Assembly (NCBI GenBank): GCA_964573995.1
Contig: CAZNLH010000011.1
Location: 1 to 64,000 of the forward strand
Direction of reading: 5' to 3'
Origin: CAZNLH01 sp964573995
GTDB lineage: Bacteria; Gemmatimonadota; CAZMKB01; CAZNLH01
Length of the DNA: 64,000 bases
Below are positions 27,472 through 37,260 of the stretch, in pieces; the first letter of the stretch is position 1, and the number at the start of each line of letters is the position of its first letter. The notes under the pieces are model-generated. The model saw nothing but the letters and a program-made list of their open reading frames with translations, ran no database searches and was not told where the DNA came from. The position numbers and the translations under genes are program-made.

Positions 27472-28284
27472 TCACCAGTCCTTCTCCACCGGGACGCTCC
27501 CCGCAGGCTTGGCCCTGAGTTTTTTCTGCACATCCATTTCATTGTTTCTCAGTGCCTCCAGGATTCTCTCCGCTTCAGCGCGCGACATCTTCCTCTCCCC
27601 AGCCTTACCCTGTGATTTCTCGGCACTCTCCCTACCAGCACCCTCCTCCTTCTCCTGATCGGCCTTTGACTCCTCTTTCTTAGGGCCTTGCTGTTTCCTG
27701 TCCTGGGGTTTGTTCTCCTGATCACCCTGCCCCTTCTTCTTATCGGGCTGCTTCTTTCCCTTGGATGAACGGGGCTGCTTGTTCTTATCATTGTTTTTAT
27801 CTTCTTTTTTCTTCTCCTGTTGCTTCTTCATCATCCTCATGGCCAACAGGAGGTTGTGTTTCGCGTCCTGGTCCCTTGGATTGAGCCTCAGGGCCTCCTC
27901 GTAGGAGTCGATGCTCTCGCGGTACCTCTTTTGCTTGAAGAGGGCATTGCCACGGTTGTAGAGGGTCCTCGCCCTCATCTCATTGCTGCGGGCGGCCGAC
28001 AGGGCGTCTTCGAAGACCTGCACGGAACCATTGTATTTCTCCTGCTTGTAGAGGGCTCCTCCAAGGTTGTAGTCTCCCTCCACGAGGCCCTTGCCCTTCT
28101 CGATTGCCTTCCGGTACTCCACCTCGGCCTCGGGATAATCCTCCTTCGCATAGGCCTCATTCCCCTTCTTGATGAGAGACCGGGCAGACCTGGAGTGCAA
28201 GGTGGACGAGGAGAGTGTCAGCATGAGCACCACGAGGAAAAATGGGGGCAGCCCTCCCCTCCCGTATGCCCGGCGCCGTTTCAT
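27472..28284 (-). CDS. batC: BatC-like TPR protein
   Basis: A 270-residue protein with a signal/anchor segment (residues about 10-25, FFLVVLMLTLSSS), three TPR units (about 33-145) and a long charged Lys/Gln/Glu/Asp-rich low-complexity stretch (about 150-235). I use the ATG at 28284, which leaves a 41-base spacer after batB and places the signal segment correctly. A further ATG at 28383 would overlap batB by 58 bases. TPR units suggest it scaffolds the Bat complex. Confidence 0.75.
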   Translation of the reverse strand: MKRRRAYGRGGLPPFFLVVLMLTLSSSTLHSRSARSLIKKGNEAYAKEDYPEAEVEYRKAIEKGKGLVEGDYNLGGALYKQEKYNGSVQVFEDALSAARSNEMRARTLYNRGNALFKQKRYRESIDSYEEALRLNPRDQDAKHNLLLAMRMMKKQQEKKKEDKNNDKNKQPRSSKGKKQPDKKKGQGDQENKPQDRKQQGPKKEESKADQEKEEGAGRESAEKSQGKAGERKMSRAEAERILEALRNNEMDVQKKLRAKPAGSVPVEKDW

Positions 28285-28325
28285 GAAATGCCCGGCAGGG
28301 ACCCACGTTCTTCCCGATGTCCCGT

Positions 28326-29363
28326 TTACTTCCCTGGTATCCACCTTGTAATCCACCTCGCCCGTTTCTCCGATATGAAGCAATCGATGAAGAGTAAGAC
28401 GATGGCCGCGCCGAGGAAATACTGGAACCGGCTCTCATAGTCCGTAAAGCGCTTCGTGCCGAATTCCTGTTTCTCCAGTGCATTGATATCGTCATAGATC
28501 TCTTTCAATTCATCCTGCGCCGCCGTTCCCCGGTAATACTTCCCCTTGCCAAATGAGACCATCTTCTCCAGTGAATCTCGGTCCAGGCGTGTCAGGACTA
28601 CTTTTCCATCCTTGTCCCTCTTGAAGTCAACGCGCTGACCTGACCCGTCGTATACCGGTATCGGGACGCCGGATGTCGAACCCATACCTATCGCATATAT
28701 GAGCACCCCCTTCTTCGCCGCTTCCTCGGCGGCCTTGAAGGCATCCCCCTCGTTGTTCTCGCCGTCGGTGATAATCACCAGGACCCTCGTGGTGGATTCC
28801 TTGAAGTCAAACGATTTCATCGCCTGATCGATCGCCTTCCCGATGGCCGTCCCCTGCACCGGCACGATGTCGGTATCCACCGCGTCGAGGAAGAGGGAAG
28901 CGGCCGAGTAATCAGTAGTCAGTGGAAACTGCGTGTATGCCTCGCCGGCGAAGACTATCAGCCCGATCCGGTCCCCCGAGAGCCGTTCTATGAGGTTGTG
29001 GATCTCGAGTTTGGCCCTCTCCAGCCGGTTGGGCTTGATGTCCTCCGCCTTCATGCTGTTGGAGACATCCAGGGCGATGAAGAGGTCCACTCCCTCGAGT
29101 TTTACCTCTTCCACCTTCGTGCCGATCTGCGGGTCAGCAAGTGCTATAATCAACATGCCAAGCGAGAAGAGGACAATGGCGAACTTCCAGTAGGGCTTCC
29201 TCCTGCTTGCTTCCGGGGAAAGCCTATCGATGAGGTGTAAGTTCCCGAACTTCCTCCTTGACCGCTCAACGAGCCTCCGGTAGACGACGAAGGCAACGAG
29301 CAGGAGCGGCAGGCCCGCCAGGAGGTATAGGTAACCGGGATGGGCTAGGCGAATCATGGACAT
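28326..29363 (-). CDS. batB: BatB von Willebrand factor A protein
   Basis: A 345-residue inner-membrane protein. Two membrane segments (about 10-27 and 55-73), a VWA domain (about 88-290) and a last membrane segment (about 312-332). The MIDAS metal site reads DVSNS, with the T and D contributions in later loops (ITDGENNEGD). This is the BatB layout, and VWA domains here probably bind protein partners in a metal-dependent way. It lies 65 bases after batA. Confidence 0.85.
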   Translation of the reverse strand: MSMIRLAHPGYLYLLAGLPLLLVAFVVYRRLVERSRRKFGNLHLIDRLSPEASRRKPYWKFAIVLFSLGMLIIALADPQIGTKVEEVKLEGVDLFIALDVSNSMKAEDIKPNRLERAKLEIHNLIERLSGDRIGLIVFAGEAYTQFPLTTDYSAASLFLDAVDTDIVPVQGTAIGKAIDQAMKSFDFKESTTRVLVIITDGENNEGDAFKAAEEAAKKGVLIYAIGMGSTSGVPIPVYDGSGQRVDFKRDKDGKVVLTRLDRDSLEKMVSFGKGKYYRGTAAQDELKEIYDDINALEKQEFGTKRFTDYESRFQYFLGAAIVLLFIDCFISEKRARWITRWIPGK

Positions 29364-29428
29364 CGTCAGGGATAGCCTCCTGGTCTAATCGCTTCGATCA
29401 GACGACATCGAGCCGGGCGACCTCCGCA

Positions 29429-30412
29429 TCAGGGCAACTTCCTGAGCCAGGTGCCTGACAAGGCCAGTTCAATCGCGATCAGTATGACGGAGGCACCGAC
29501 CCAGGCCCCGTACCTGTCGTCATACTTCCTGTACACTTGCACCTCCATCTTCGTCTTCTCCATTTGATCTATCTCTTCATAAATAGACTTCAGCGTCTGG
29601 TTGTCCGTGGCCCTGAAATATTGTCCCCCCGTCATATCCGCCACCTTTTTCAAGGTCTCTTCATCGACCTCCACCTGGACATTTTGATACTGGATCCCGA
29701 AGGGCGTCTGCACAGGATAGGGCGCGACCCCCCTCGTTCCGACCCCGACCGTATAGATCTTGACACCGAAGGTCCGCGCTATTTGTGCGGCCGTGACCGG
29801 GTCGATTTCTCCCCTGTTGTTCATGCCGTCCGTGAGGAGTATCATCACCTTGCTCTTGGCCTTGCTGTCCTTGAGCCGGTTCACCCCGTTGGCGATCGCC
29901 ATGCCGATCGCCGTTCCGTCCTCGAGGAGCCCGCTCTTTACCTTGGCCAGGAGGTCCTTCAGGACCCTGTAATCCAACGTCAGGGGGCACTGCGTGAAAC
30001 TCTCGGCAGCAAATATCACGAGCCCGATCCTGTCACTGATCCTTCCATCTATGAACGAAGCGGCAACGGCCTTGGCGGCCTCGATCCTGTTGGGCTGAAA
30101 GTCTTCTGCCAGCATGCTTCCCGAGACATCGACCAGGAGGACGATATCGATCCCCTCGGTGAAGATCTTCTGTCCCCTCGACACGCGCTGCGGCCTTGCA
30201 AAGGCGATTACCATCAGTATCAGCGCAGCCACGCGTAATATGAACGGGAGGTGGCGATATCGCTCGCGGCCGACCTTCGGGACCTCGAGAAATGGATCGA
30301 GCGTCGAGAATTTAATATCCGCCTCTGACTTGCTGCCGCGCTTCAAGTGCCAGACAACGACCGGAGGCACGGCAAGGAGCAAATATAGAAAATGCGGGTT
30401 TGCAAAGGTCAT
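29429..30412 (-). CDS. batA: BatA von Willebrand factor A protein
   Basis: A 327-residue paralogue of BatB with the same plan: N-terminal BatA-type membrane segments, a VWA domain from about residue 88 with MIDAS DVSGS and LLTDGMNNRGE, and a final membrane segment. The start codon is one base after the stop of the preceding gene (TGAGATG). Keeping both BatA and BatB next to MoxR and DUF58 is the classical aerotolerance arrangement. Confidence 0.85.
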   Translation of the reverse strand: MTFANPHFLYLLLAVPPVVVWHLKRGSKSEADIKFSTLDPFLEVPKVGRERYRHLPFILRVAALILMVIAFARPQRVSRGQKIFTEGIDIVLLVDVSGSMLAEDFQPNRIEAAKAVAASFIDGRISDRIGLVIFAAESFTQCPLTLDYRVLKDLLAKVKSGLLEDGTAIGMAIANGVNRLKDSKAKSKVMILLTDGMNNRGEIDPVTAAQIARTFGVKIYTVGVGTRGVAPYPVQTPFGIQYQNVQVEVDEETLKKVADMTGGQYFRATDNQTLKSIYEEIDQMEKTKMEVQVYRKYDDRYGAWVGASVILIAIELALSGTWLRKLP

Positions 30413-30413
30413 C

Positions 30414-31412
30414 TCACGCCCGGACTCCCGCCTCGGCCTCCGCCGGGTCCTCCTCGCCTTTTTCCCTCGGCGCCTCCGCCGTCGCTTCCACGAAGGAATA
30501 ACCCTCCTCCATCAACCTCCTGTCCTCTTCAGGCATCGACCTGTACTTTGCAAATTTCACGAGATCGGCCAGGCTCAACATGGATGAGAGCATGTCCCTT
30601 ACTTCCGCGGGCATTGCCTCCGCCACAGGTAACCTAAGGATATCAGGAGTCGTCATCTCGAGCGCCGGGACACCGAAACGTCTCTCCAGGTACGCCCGAA
30701 TCACCTCAGTCACCTCCGTATAATACCTCTTGCGATGTCCCTTCTGCCACAGCCTCTCCGCTTCAATCGCCCTGAGGCGCTCCATGGCTACAACGTGCGC
30801 GGGCCTTTCCTCAATGGGCCCGGCGGACTGCCCGGGGACCTTCTTCCTCCTGCGAAGATAACGGATTATCAATACGACAATCCCGGCGATGAGGATACCC
30901 AGGCCCAACCATGTAGCGATCTCCTTCCAGTCGTATGCCGGGGTGAGCGGCGGCTTGATGTCCTTGATGTCGCCCGTGCTGTCCACAGGGACCGCGTGGA
31001 CTGTCAGGTCGACGGCCTGAGTCGCAACCTGGTACTTCGCCGTGTCTCCGGGTAAACGGTACAGAAAGTGTATCGGTGGAACGGCTACTCTGCCCGTGTC
31101 ATATAGTGCGATACGGAAACTCGTCGTCGACTCACCGTCTGATACCCTTCGTATGGGGGAAGCCTTCAAGACGGTGAATCTTCCAAGGGTGTCCGGTGCA
31201 GGGGGGGTGAAGACTGTCCCAACGGGGTGCTTGAGCCGTACCCGTACGTCGATCCAGTCCCCGATGAGGTAGTCCGTGGTATCCACGCTCGCGGTCGCCG
31301 TTACCTTTGATTTCCCCGACCCATCGAGGGGAGTCGACGCACCGGCGAGTAGGACCATCAACAGCACCGTGAAGGACTGTCGTGACAAGCCGGCCAGGCG
31401 GTTTATTCTCAA
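30414..31412 (-). CDS. DUF4381-like membrane protein of the Bat operon
   Basis: A 332-residue protein with a signal segment (residues about 12-30), a periplasmic beta-rich domain (about 35-150) resembling a BatD-type domain, one membrane segment (about 165-187) with a stop-transfer RRRKK, and a helical cytoplasmic tail with RYYTEVTEVIRAYLERRF, typical of the DUF4381-type gene between DUF58 and batA in many Bat operons. Function unknown; position suggests it bridges the periplasmic and cytoplasmic parts of the complex. Confidence 0.7.
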   Translation of the reverse strand: MRINRLAGLSRQSFTVLLMVLLAGASTPLDGSGKSKVTATASVDTTDYLIGDWIDVRVRLKHPVGTVFTPPAPDTLGRFTVLKASPIRRVSDGESTTSFRIALYDTGRVAVPPIHFLYRLPGDTAKYQVATQAVDLTVHAVPVDSTGDIKDIKPPLTPAYDWKEIATWLGLGILIAGIVVLIIRYLRRRKKVPGQSAGPIEERPAHVVAMERLRAIEAERLWQKGHRKRYYTEVTEVIRAYLERRFGVPALEMTTPDILRLPVAEAMPAEVRDMLSSMLSLADLVKFAKYRSMPEEDRRLMEEGYSFVEATAEAPREKGEEDPAEAEAGVRA

Positions 31413-31442
31413 TATCGTTCTCCTCTCTCCGCCCCTTCTCGA

Positions 31443-32318
31443 TCAGAATCGCCTCTCACGTAACTTGAAGAAGTCGATGACCGGCCTGATATACGGTCGA
31501 TCCAGCCGGATCTCGATCCTGTCCACCCTGTTTACAACGAACTGTCTCCTGTAAGCCTCCCGGTATCTTTTCCAGTATTCTCGATACAGGTCTCTTACCC
31601 TTCTGCTGCCGGTATCGATCCACCTCTCCGCGCCGGTCTCCGCGTCGCGGAGTTTCAGGAGCCCCACCGGCGGAAGATCCTCCTCGCGTGGGTCTACCAC
31701 CTCCACTGCAATAAAATCGTGCTTGCGGGCCACTGTCCCGATGATCTTTTCGTATCCCCCTCCTACAAAGTCGGAGATGAGGAACGTGATACATCTCTTG
31801 TTGATGATCCGATTGAAATACTCCAGTGCACCCCTGATGTCGGTGCCGGCCCCCTCAGGCCTGAAGGAGACCAGTTCCCTTATGATCCTCAGGATGTGAC
31901 TTCTCCCCTTCTTCGGGGGAATGAACTTTTCGACCCGGTCGCTGAAGAGGATGAGTCCGACCTTGTCGTTGTTCTTTATCGCGGAGAAGGCAAGGAGCGC
32001 GCACAGTTCCGTCGCCACCTCGTTCTTGAATTGCCGGACCGTCCCGAAGTCACCCGAGCGGCTGAAGTCCACGATGAGCATCACCGTCAGTTCGCGCTCT
32101 TCCTCGTAAATCTTGATGAAGGGACGATCGAACCTCGCCGAGACGTTCCAGTCTATGCTCCTCACGTCGTCGCCGTACTGGTATTCCCGCACCTCGGAAA
32201 AATCTATCCCCCTTCCCTTGAAGACGCTGTGGTACTCCCCGGAAAAGACCTGGTTGACGAGGCCCCTGGTCCTCAGTTCCACCATGCGGACTTTCTTCAG
32301 GATCTCGCGCGTGTCCAT
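31443..32318 (-). CDS. DUF58 family protein
   Basis: A 291-residue soluble protein with the DUF58 signature GRGIDFSEVREYQYGDD followed by RSIDWNVSAR, and a VWA-like fold behind it (VDFSRSGDFG, in place of a full MIDAS). Almost always encoded with MoxR, and probably a partner or substrate of that ATPase. It lies 5 bases after moxR. Confidence 0.85.
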   Translation of the reverse strand: MDTREILKKVRMVELRTRGLVNQVFSGEYHSVFKGRGIDFSEVREYQYGDDVRSIDWNVSARFDRPFIKIYEEERELTVMLIVDFSRSGDFGTVRQFKNEVATELCALLAFSAIKNNDKVGLILFSDRVEKFIPPKKGRSHILRIIRELVSFRPEGAGTDIRGALEYFNRIINKRCITFLISDFVGGGYEKIIGTVARKHDFIAVEVVDPREEDLPPVGLLKLRDAETGAERWIDTGSRRVRDLYREYWKRYREAYRRQFVVNRVDRIEIRLDRPYIRPVIDFFKLRERRF

Positions 32319-32323
32319 CCGAC

Positions 32324-33313
32324 CTAAGGCACTTCGATCTTGTTGAGGATATCCAGGATTACCTGCTCGGAAGTCACCTCTTCCGCCTCGGCCTCGTACG
32401 TCAGGATGATCCGGTGCCTCATGACATCGGGGGCGATCGCCCGGACGTCTTCGGGGATCACGTATCCCCTCCTCCGGATGAACGCCAGCGCCTTGGCACC
32501 GATGGCGAGGTTGATCGAGGCGCGCGGAGACGCCCCGTACCTGATCAGGTGGGACAGGGCGGGGAGGTCATACTCCTTTGGCCCCCTGGTGGCGAATACG
32601 ATATCAAGTATGTACCGCTCGATCTTCTCGTCCATGTATATCTCGCGGATGAGGCCCTGTGACCGGACGATATCTTTCGGTTCGGCAACCGTGTTGGGCG
32701 GATCGGGGGTATTAGAAATATTCTGCCTGACGATCTTGAGTTCCTCGTCCTTGCCTGGATAGCCTATCCGAACCTTGAGCATGAAGCGGTCGACTTGGGC
32801 CTCAGGCAAGGGGTAGGTCCCCTCCTGCTCTATGGGGTTCTGAGTGGCAAGGACCAGGAAGGGTTCGGGGAGGGGGAAAGTCTCCTCGCCTATGGTGACC
32901 TGTCTTTCCTGCATCGCCTCCAGGAGCGCGCTCTGGACCTTGGCAGGCGACCGGTTGATCTCATCGGCCAGGATGAAGTTGGCGAACACGGGGCCCTTCT
33001 TCGTATGAAACGAACCGTCACGCTGGTTATAGATCAATGTCCCTATCAGGTCCGCCGGGAGGAGATCGGGCGTGAACTGGATCCGCTGAAACTTCGCCTG
33101 GAAGGTGCCCGCCAGGGTCCGTACCGCCAGGGTCTTGGCAAGGCCCGGCACGCCCTCCAACAGGACATGCCCGTTGGCCAGGAGCCCGATCAAGAGGCGC
33201 TCGACCATTTCCTTCTGACCCACTATGACCTTACCCATCTCCAGCAGGATGGCGTCGATAAAGGCGCTCTCTTTCTCTATCTTCTCGTTTAATTCACGGA
33301 TGTCTTGCGGCAT
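32324..33313 (-). CDS. MoxR-type AAA+ ATPase
   Basis: A 329-residue chaperone-like ATPase. Walker A GVPGLAKT (about residues 57-64), Walker B with LADEINRSP, and the C-terminal lid follow the MoxR family. The start is ATG at 33313, with GGA seven bases before it; the open frame goes 24 codons further but that part is not MoxR-like. It heads the operon and likely drives assembly or metal loading of the VWA proteins downstream. Confidence 0.9.
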   Translation of the reverse strand: MPQDIRELNEKIEKESAFIDAILLEMGKVIVGQKEMVERLLIGLLANGHVLLEGVPGLAKTLAVRTLAGTFQAKFQRIQFTPDLLPADLIGTLIYNQRDGSFHTKKGPVFANFILADEINRSPAKVQSALLEAMQERQVTIGEETFPLPEPFLVLATQNPIEQEGTYPLPEAQVDRFMLKVRIGYPGKDEELKIVRQNISNTPDPPNTVAEPKDIVRSQGLIREIYMDEKIERYILDIVFATRGPKEYDLPALSHLIRYGASPRASINLAIGAKALAFIRRRGYVIPEDVRAIAPDVMRHRIILTYEAEAEEVTSEQVILDILNKIEVP

Positions 33314-33467
33314 AGAGCAATCCAAGCCCCCTTTCTTCCTGCAATTATTGGATTGGATCAGAGAAGAGATCCATGACCTTACCAAGGAATAGAATACCTA
33401 AAGGAGACGGATTGGTTCCGCACAGTGGCAGGTATATGTTGTCAGAGGCGAAGGAGGAACGGAATTC

Positions 33468-34013
33468 CTAAGGCAGGAAGACCGAGACCCCCATCAGTAC
33501 CATGTGGTTCGTGCGATCAAAGTCACCGGTGTAATGCTGAAACCGGTACTCCCACCTGACCGCAACCGGCTCTGCGAAAAAGGTCTTGATCCCCGCCCCG
33601 AAGTTCAACACGGCCGCGTAATTATCACAGCCGCCGAACGTTACATTGGTCGAAAGGGGGGCAGTGTTCGTTATCCCCAGGCCGGCCAGGAGGAAGGGCG
33701 CCCAGTTATGCTCGCCGCTTGACCTGGTTGTGAAATGATAGGACAGGAGGCCGGAAAAGAGGACACCTGGCGTGTTGTGGATATCAAGGGTGCCAAAGAG
33801 TGCCTCCCCTTCTACCTCGATCCTTTCCTCGAGAAACTTCCCCACCCTTACCGGCAACAGAAGGGCCGTTTCGCTCTCGCCGTGCCACCGCATGTTCGTA
33901 AAGGAGGCAGAGGTGGAAAACTCCACCTTCCCTTTCTCCATGTAAGCAAGTCCCCTCGTAGAGGGATAGAGCATAAAGGACAGCAACAAGGTCAGGAAGA
34001 CCGATCTCCGCAT
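33468..34013 (-). CDS. Small outer-membrane beta-barrel protein
   Basis: A 181-residue exported protein with a signal peptide (residues 1-23) and alternating hydrophobic strands ending in an aromatic-rich LMGVSVFLP, as in eight-stranded barrel proteins (OmpX/OmpW size). No specific family can be named. A TTGACC box at 34140-34145 lies upstream with only a weak -10. It precedes the moxR-bat operon by 155 bases and might be co-transcribed. Confidence 0.6.
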   Translation of the reverse strand: MRRSVFLTLLLSFMLYPSTRGLAYMEKGKVEFSTSASFTNMRWHGESETALLLPVRVGKFLEERIEVEGEALFGTLDIHNTPGVLFSGLLSYHFTTRSSGEHNWAPFLLAGLGITNTAPLSTNVTFGGCDNYAAVLNFGAGIKTFFAEPVAVRWEYRFQHYTGDFDRTNHMVLMGVSVFLP

Positions 34014-34369
34014 GATTGCCCCCTTTCAACATTCGCCCGTCGGCACTGGGCGACCAGTGACTATCCTGGCCGCGCGAGATCGAGACCACGCGGCAGGCGC
34101 TTCGGCAATATCATTAAGGTAACGTTATAATGTTTGGTAGGTCAAGGAAAATCTACATTTGTAGTTCTCCCGTTTTTCGTCAAGAAGCAGCGCGAGCTCT
34201 TCTCGACCGAGTGCAAAGGTGAATCGCTATGTGTAATCTGTATTACATTATTCGACCCTCGGGACGTGGTATAATAATTCGGAGTCAAAAAGGTGCCTTT
34301 TGTCCTGTCGTTTCTGTTATCGCCCTTCGCCCGGCACGACGAAGGCATGATAGGAGGAGAAGATCGGAC
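34014..34369. other. Divergent intergenic region
   Basis: It separates the barrel protein (minus) and the lipoprotein (plus). It contains a TTGACC at 34140-34145 reading left and an extended -10 element (TGGTATAAT) at 34267-34275 reading right. No ORF or RNA gene seen. Confidence 0.5.
34267..34275 (+). promoter_or_regulatory. Extended -10 promoter of the lipoprotein gene
   Basis: TGG-TATAAT at 34267-34275 is a perfect extended -10 with no good -35 at the usual spacing. It would give a leader of about 88 bases. Confidence 0.4.
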
Positions 34370-34963
34370 ATGAGGTACATCGTTTCATTTTTCCTGCTGC
34401 TGGTCCTACCCATTGTTCTCGGGTGTGACTCCCAACTTCCCCTTTCTCCCGTTGAAACCAGCGGACATTCCGGCAACTCTCCCGAGACACTGCTCAACTC
34501 ACAAGGAACGGACTGGGGCCGGCAACTCGCCCAATACCGCCGCCAGATTGCCGGGGTGTTGTCATTGGTGAAGGGGAGCGAGGATCTCTCCGAACTCCTC
34601 GGCGGGGGAAACGGCTCGGTATCCGGTGACGGCACCTTCATTGGAGAAGGAAACGGCAACGCCAAACTCGAGGGCGTAGGGATAGTCACCGGGGAACTCA
34701 CAGGGACGGCGCTCATCGAGGGGACCACGGACATCAACATCAGCGGACTCGTATACATGGGAGAAGGGAACGGGTTCCGGAAATACGAGGGGTCGGGGTA
34801 CTTCACCGCCACATCGGAGCAGGCCCAGGAGATCGAGGTGGAGGTCTCAGGTGACGGCTGGGTCATCGGGGCCGGCACAGGTATTGCGATGTGGTCCGGC
34901 CAGGGATGGGTCTTCTGGTATCACCAATCGGGGGACGCTCATTGGCGGTCCGCTGCAGACTGA
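34370..34963 (+). CDS. Lipoprotein with glycine-rich beta repeats
   Basis: A 197-residue protein. The start is ATG at 34370 behind AGGAGGAGAAG. The signal peptide ends in a lipobox, VLGC, with the Cys at about residue 18, followed by Asp, which in many bacteria keeps lipoproteins at the inner membrane. Residues about 85-190 repeat G-x-G-x-(F/A/G)-x-G-x-G patterns (VSGDGTFIGEGNGNAKLEG), suggesting a beta-solenoid or barrel. No family recognised. Confidence 0.65.
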   Translation: MRYIVSFFLLLVLPIVLGCDSQLPLSPVETSGHSGNSPETLLNSQGTDWGRQLAQYRRQIAGVLSLVKGSEDLSELLGGGNGSVSGDGTFIGEGNGNAKLEGVGIVTGELTGTALIEGTTDINISGLVYMGEGNGFRKYEGSGYFTATSEQAQEIEVEVSGDGWVIGAGTGIAMWSGQGWVFWYHQSGDAHWRSAAD

Positions 34964-35156
34964 GCGGGCGACCTGCCAGGTTCCAGCGGTCTCATAGATC
35001 GCCGTGGTACCATGACGAAGTGACATGCCGATCCAACCCTACCGTTGAAGAGCCTGTTGCAAGTCTCAACGCATTAGAAACACCTTACTGCCGTCGCTAA
35101 GGTCCAGAAGACTGAACGGGCCACATCGTGGAAGACAAAGGACCATTGGCATCTAC

Positions 35157-36980
35157 TCATGGAAAGGTATACTCCACGAGGTTGCTAGTCCTGCAGTTCG
35201 AGATCTCGCAGGCCTGGAAGAGGACGGTCTGGCCACTTGCCCCATTGGGTACGAAGACCGCGATGCTCGCGTTTCCGTCGCTGTCGGCGATCGCGCTGCC
35301 CATACCGAGGGGATCTTCTATATCCACAGTAACCCCAAGGCAATCGGACTGTCCGGTAGAGCCGCCCGTGAACCCGTAGAGGTACTTTACCCACTCCCCT
35401 GGCGTCGCGTTTCTTACGGTAAAGGTGTTGGTAATCCCCGCGATCCCCGGGTCCGGATCGGTGAGGACAAGGTCCTCGGAAAGGGCATCCAGGTAAAAAC
35501 CGACGAACTTGACGTAGTCCATGTTCGTACCCCCTTCCGTCCCCTGCACATGCGTCCCCGCAAGGTCGTCCGACTGGTAGACCATGTAGACGTCCTTTCC
35601 ATGATCGGCCCCTGTCTCCATACTTGCCTTTGCGATGGAGGGGTAGCGGTCGTCCCACCCCAGTACCGTCCCGTCGGGGTTCGTGATATTCACGGGCTTG
35701 GACCAGGTGTTGCCGTTGTCCTGAGAGGAGGTAATCCAGATATCCACGTAGCCGGTCGGTGGGATCGCACTCTCATCGATATCTTCGGTATTGAAGGCCG
35801 TGAATGCCACGACCAATGTGTGTCCGTCCGAGGCGAGACCAATCGACGGCCAGTCCACCGAAAGGTGATTGTACGGCGTCGGGACGTAGTCATTACGCGT
35901 CTCGTCCACAGATTGAGTCCATGCAACAACAACCGTATCGATCCCCGTGCTCGGGCTCCAGTGAAAGATGGTGGCCTTGTAATCAATGATGCCGTAACTT
36001 CCCCCCAGATTTATCCCCTGCCCTGCTGACCAGACGACGTGCGGCTCCTGGCCGATAAACATGATATCCGAGTTGATCCACCCGAGCCTTGCGGCCGTGG
36101 AGTCCATCCCCGAAGGCAGGCCGGCCGTATCGGCCGGGGCGACGGTATAGGGAGTGAAACTGTCCCCGGCGTCCGTTGAATGGAAATATCGCACAGATCC
36201 TGCATAATCGGGGATCACGATCCCGACCCGGCCGTTTGTACCTGAGTCGATTGTCGGCCACTCCATGTCGCCATCCATCCAGTCGGGGGCGATCAACCTG
36301 AGGTTCGTCCATGGCCCGAAGTCGGAATACCTGTCGGGCGCCTTGGCCCAGGAGACATCATAGGTCAACTGATCAGTCCCCGTTATAACTATGGAGCCGT
36401 CCGAGTTGGCGGTGATTCGGGGCCAGATCCCGAGGGTGTCGGGTGATGTCCCATGGTAAGAGAAGGCACGTTGTCCTGGAAATGAATCAATCGCGGAGAA
36501 GGCGCGGATTCCAAGCCCGTCAGGATCCATGTGTCCACAGGCGACCAGGCTCCCGTCGGCCAACTGCGACATGGAACCGAACCCGCTCCGGTCCGGGAAG
36601 ATGCACATACCTCCGGGTGGATCATCCCACATCGCCCCGTTCCAGAAGTAATAGTTCATGCATCTGTCGCTCATATCTTCACGGTAGGAGACCATCCATA
36701 CTGCATTGACCTTACCGGCTCCATCTTCGTCGAACATGTCGATGTGATCGTCGAGGCCTCCGTTCCGCTGCCAGTCGTAATAGGTGGAATCGAGCACAGT
36801 ACCGGGTGACTGCAGGAGGTGGTTCTTCGATTTCAGTACCTCACGTGACGAGATGACCGGGTAAAACCGATCCAGTCGCTTTATTGGCCTCTTTACTTGC
36901 AGATCCGATGATAAGGCAGGCTTGAGTGCGAGGATGAAGAGAATAGACGCCGCCAACATGGTTACCTTCGCGTACTTCAT
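35157..36980 (-). CDS. Secreted BNR/sialidase-like repeat protein
   Basis: A 607-residue exported protein of unknown function. The ATG at 36980 has a textbook AAGGAGG seven bases before it. Signal peptide about residues 1-25. The body contains beta-propeller features of the sialidase/BNR kind (Asp-box-like S-x-D-x-G-x-T-W, for example SSQDNGNTWSKPV and STDAGDSFTPY). The last 100 residues are a beta domain with two Cys. Sialidase activity cannot be claimed, as the catalytic Arg triad is not evident. Confidence 0.6.
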   Translation of the reverse strand: MKYAKVTMLAASILFILALKPALSSDLQVKRPIKRLDRFYPVISSREVLKSKNHLLQSPGTVLDSTYYDWQRNGGLDDHIDMFDEDGAGKVNAVWMVSYREDMSDRCMNYYFWNGAMWDDPPGGMCIFPDRSGFGSMSQLADGSLVACGHMDPDGLGIRAFSAIDSFPGQRAFSYHGTSPDTLGIWPRITANSDGSIVITGTDQLTYDVSWAKAPDRYSDFGPWTNLRLIAPDWMDGDMEWPTIDSGTNGRVGIVIPDYAGSVRYFHSTDAGDSFTPYTVAPADTAGLPSGMDSTAARLGWINSDIMFIGQEPHVVWSAGQGINLGGSYGIIDYKATIFHWSPSTGIDTVVVAWTQSVDETRNDYVPTPYNHLSVDWPSIGLASDGHTLVVAFTAFNTEDIDESAIPPTGYVDIWITSSQDNGNTWSKPVNITNPDGTVLGWDDRYPSIAKASMETGADHGKDVYMVYQSDDLAGTHVQGTEGGTNMDYVKFVGFYLDALSEDLVLTDPDPGIAGITNTFTVRNATPGEWVKYLYGFTGGSTGQSDCLGVTVDIEDPLGMGSAIADSDGNASIAVFVPNGASGQTVLFQACEISNCRTSNLVEYTFP

Positions 36981-37146
36981 CAAAACACCTCCTTGCTTTT
37001 ATTGAGGGCGATGAGGCCTGTCTCCCGAGAGTCCTCTCGAGCCGAAGGAAATCGAGCGGTTGGGCTCACAACCCCCTTGTCTCTTGACATGGTGTTCCAT
37101 GCTTCATGTATGACCGCTCCTACTCCAAATAGTGGACAGAAGTCTT

Positions 37147-37175
37147 ACTATACATATCACCGGGCTCAGCACCAA
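37147..37175 (-). promoter_or_regulatory. Promoter of the BNR-repeat protein gene
   Basis: Minus strand: TTGGTG (37170-37175), a 17-base spacer, then TATAGT (37147-37152), about 165 bases before the ATG at 36980. Moderate match. Confidence 0.35.
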
Positions 37176-37260
37176 CGGATCGTCAAGGGGCATAAATCCC
37201 GGGCGACCCGGTCCGCGCGATATATCACGCCCCCAAGCGGTGTATTGAACGAGGAAAGGG

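Noticed and set aside
35157..36980. True sialidase
   Set aside because: Asp-box-like motifs are present, but the catalytic Arg triad is not evident, so only the repeat fold is claimed.
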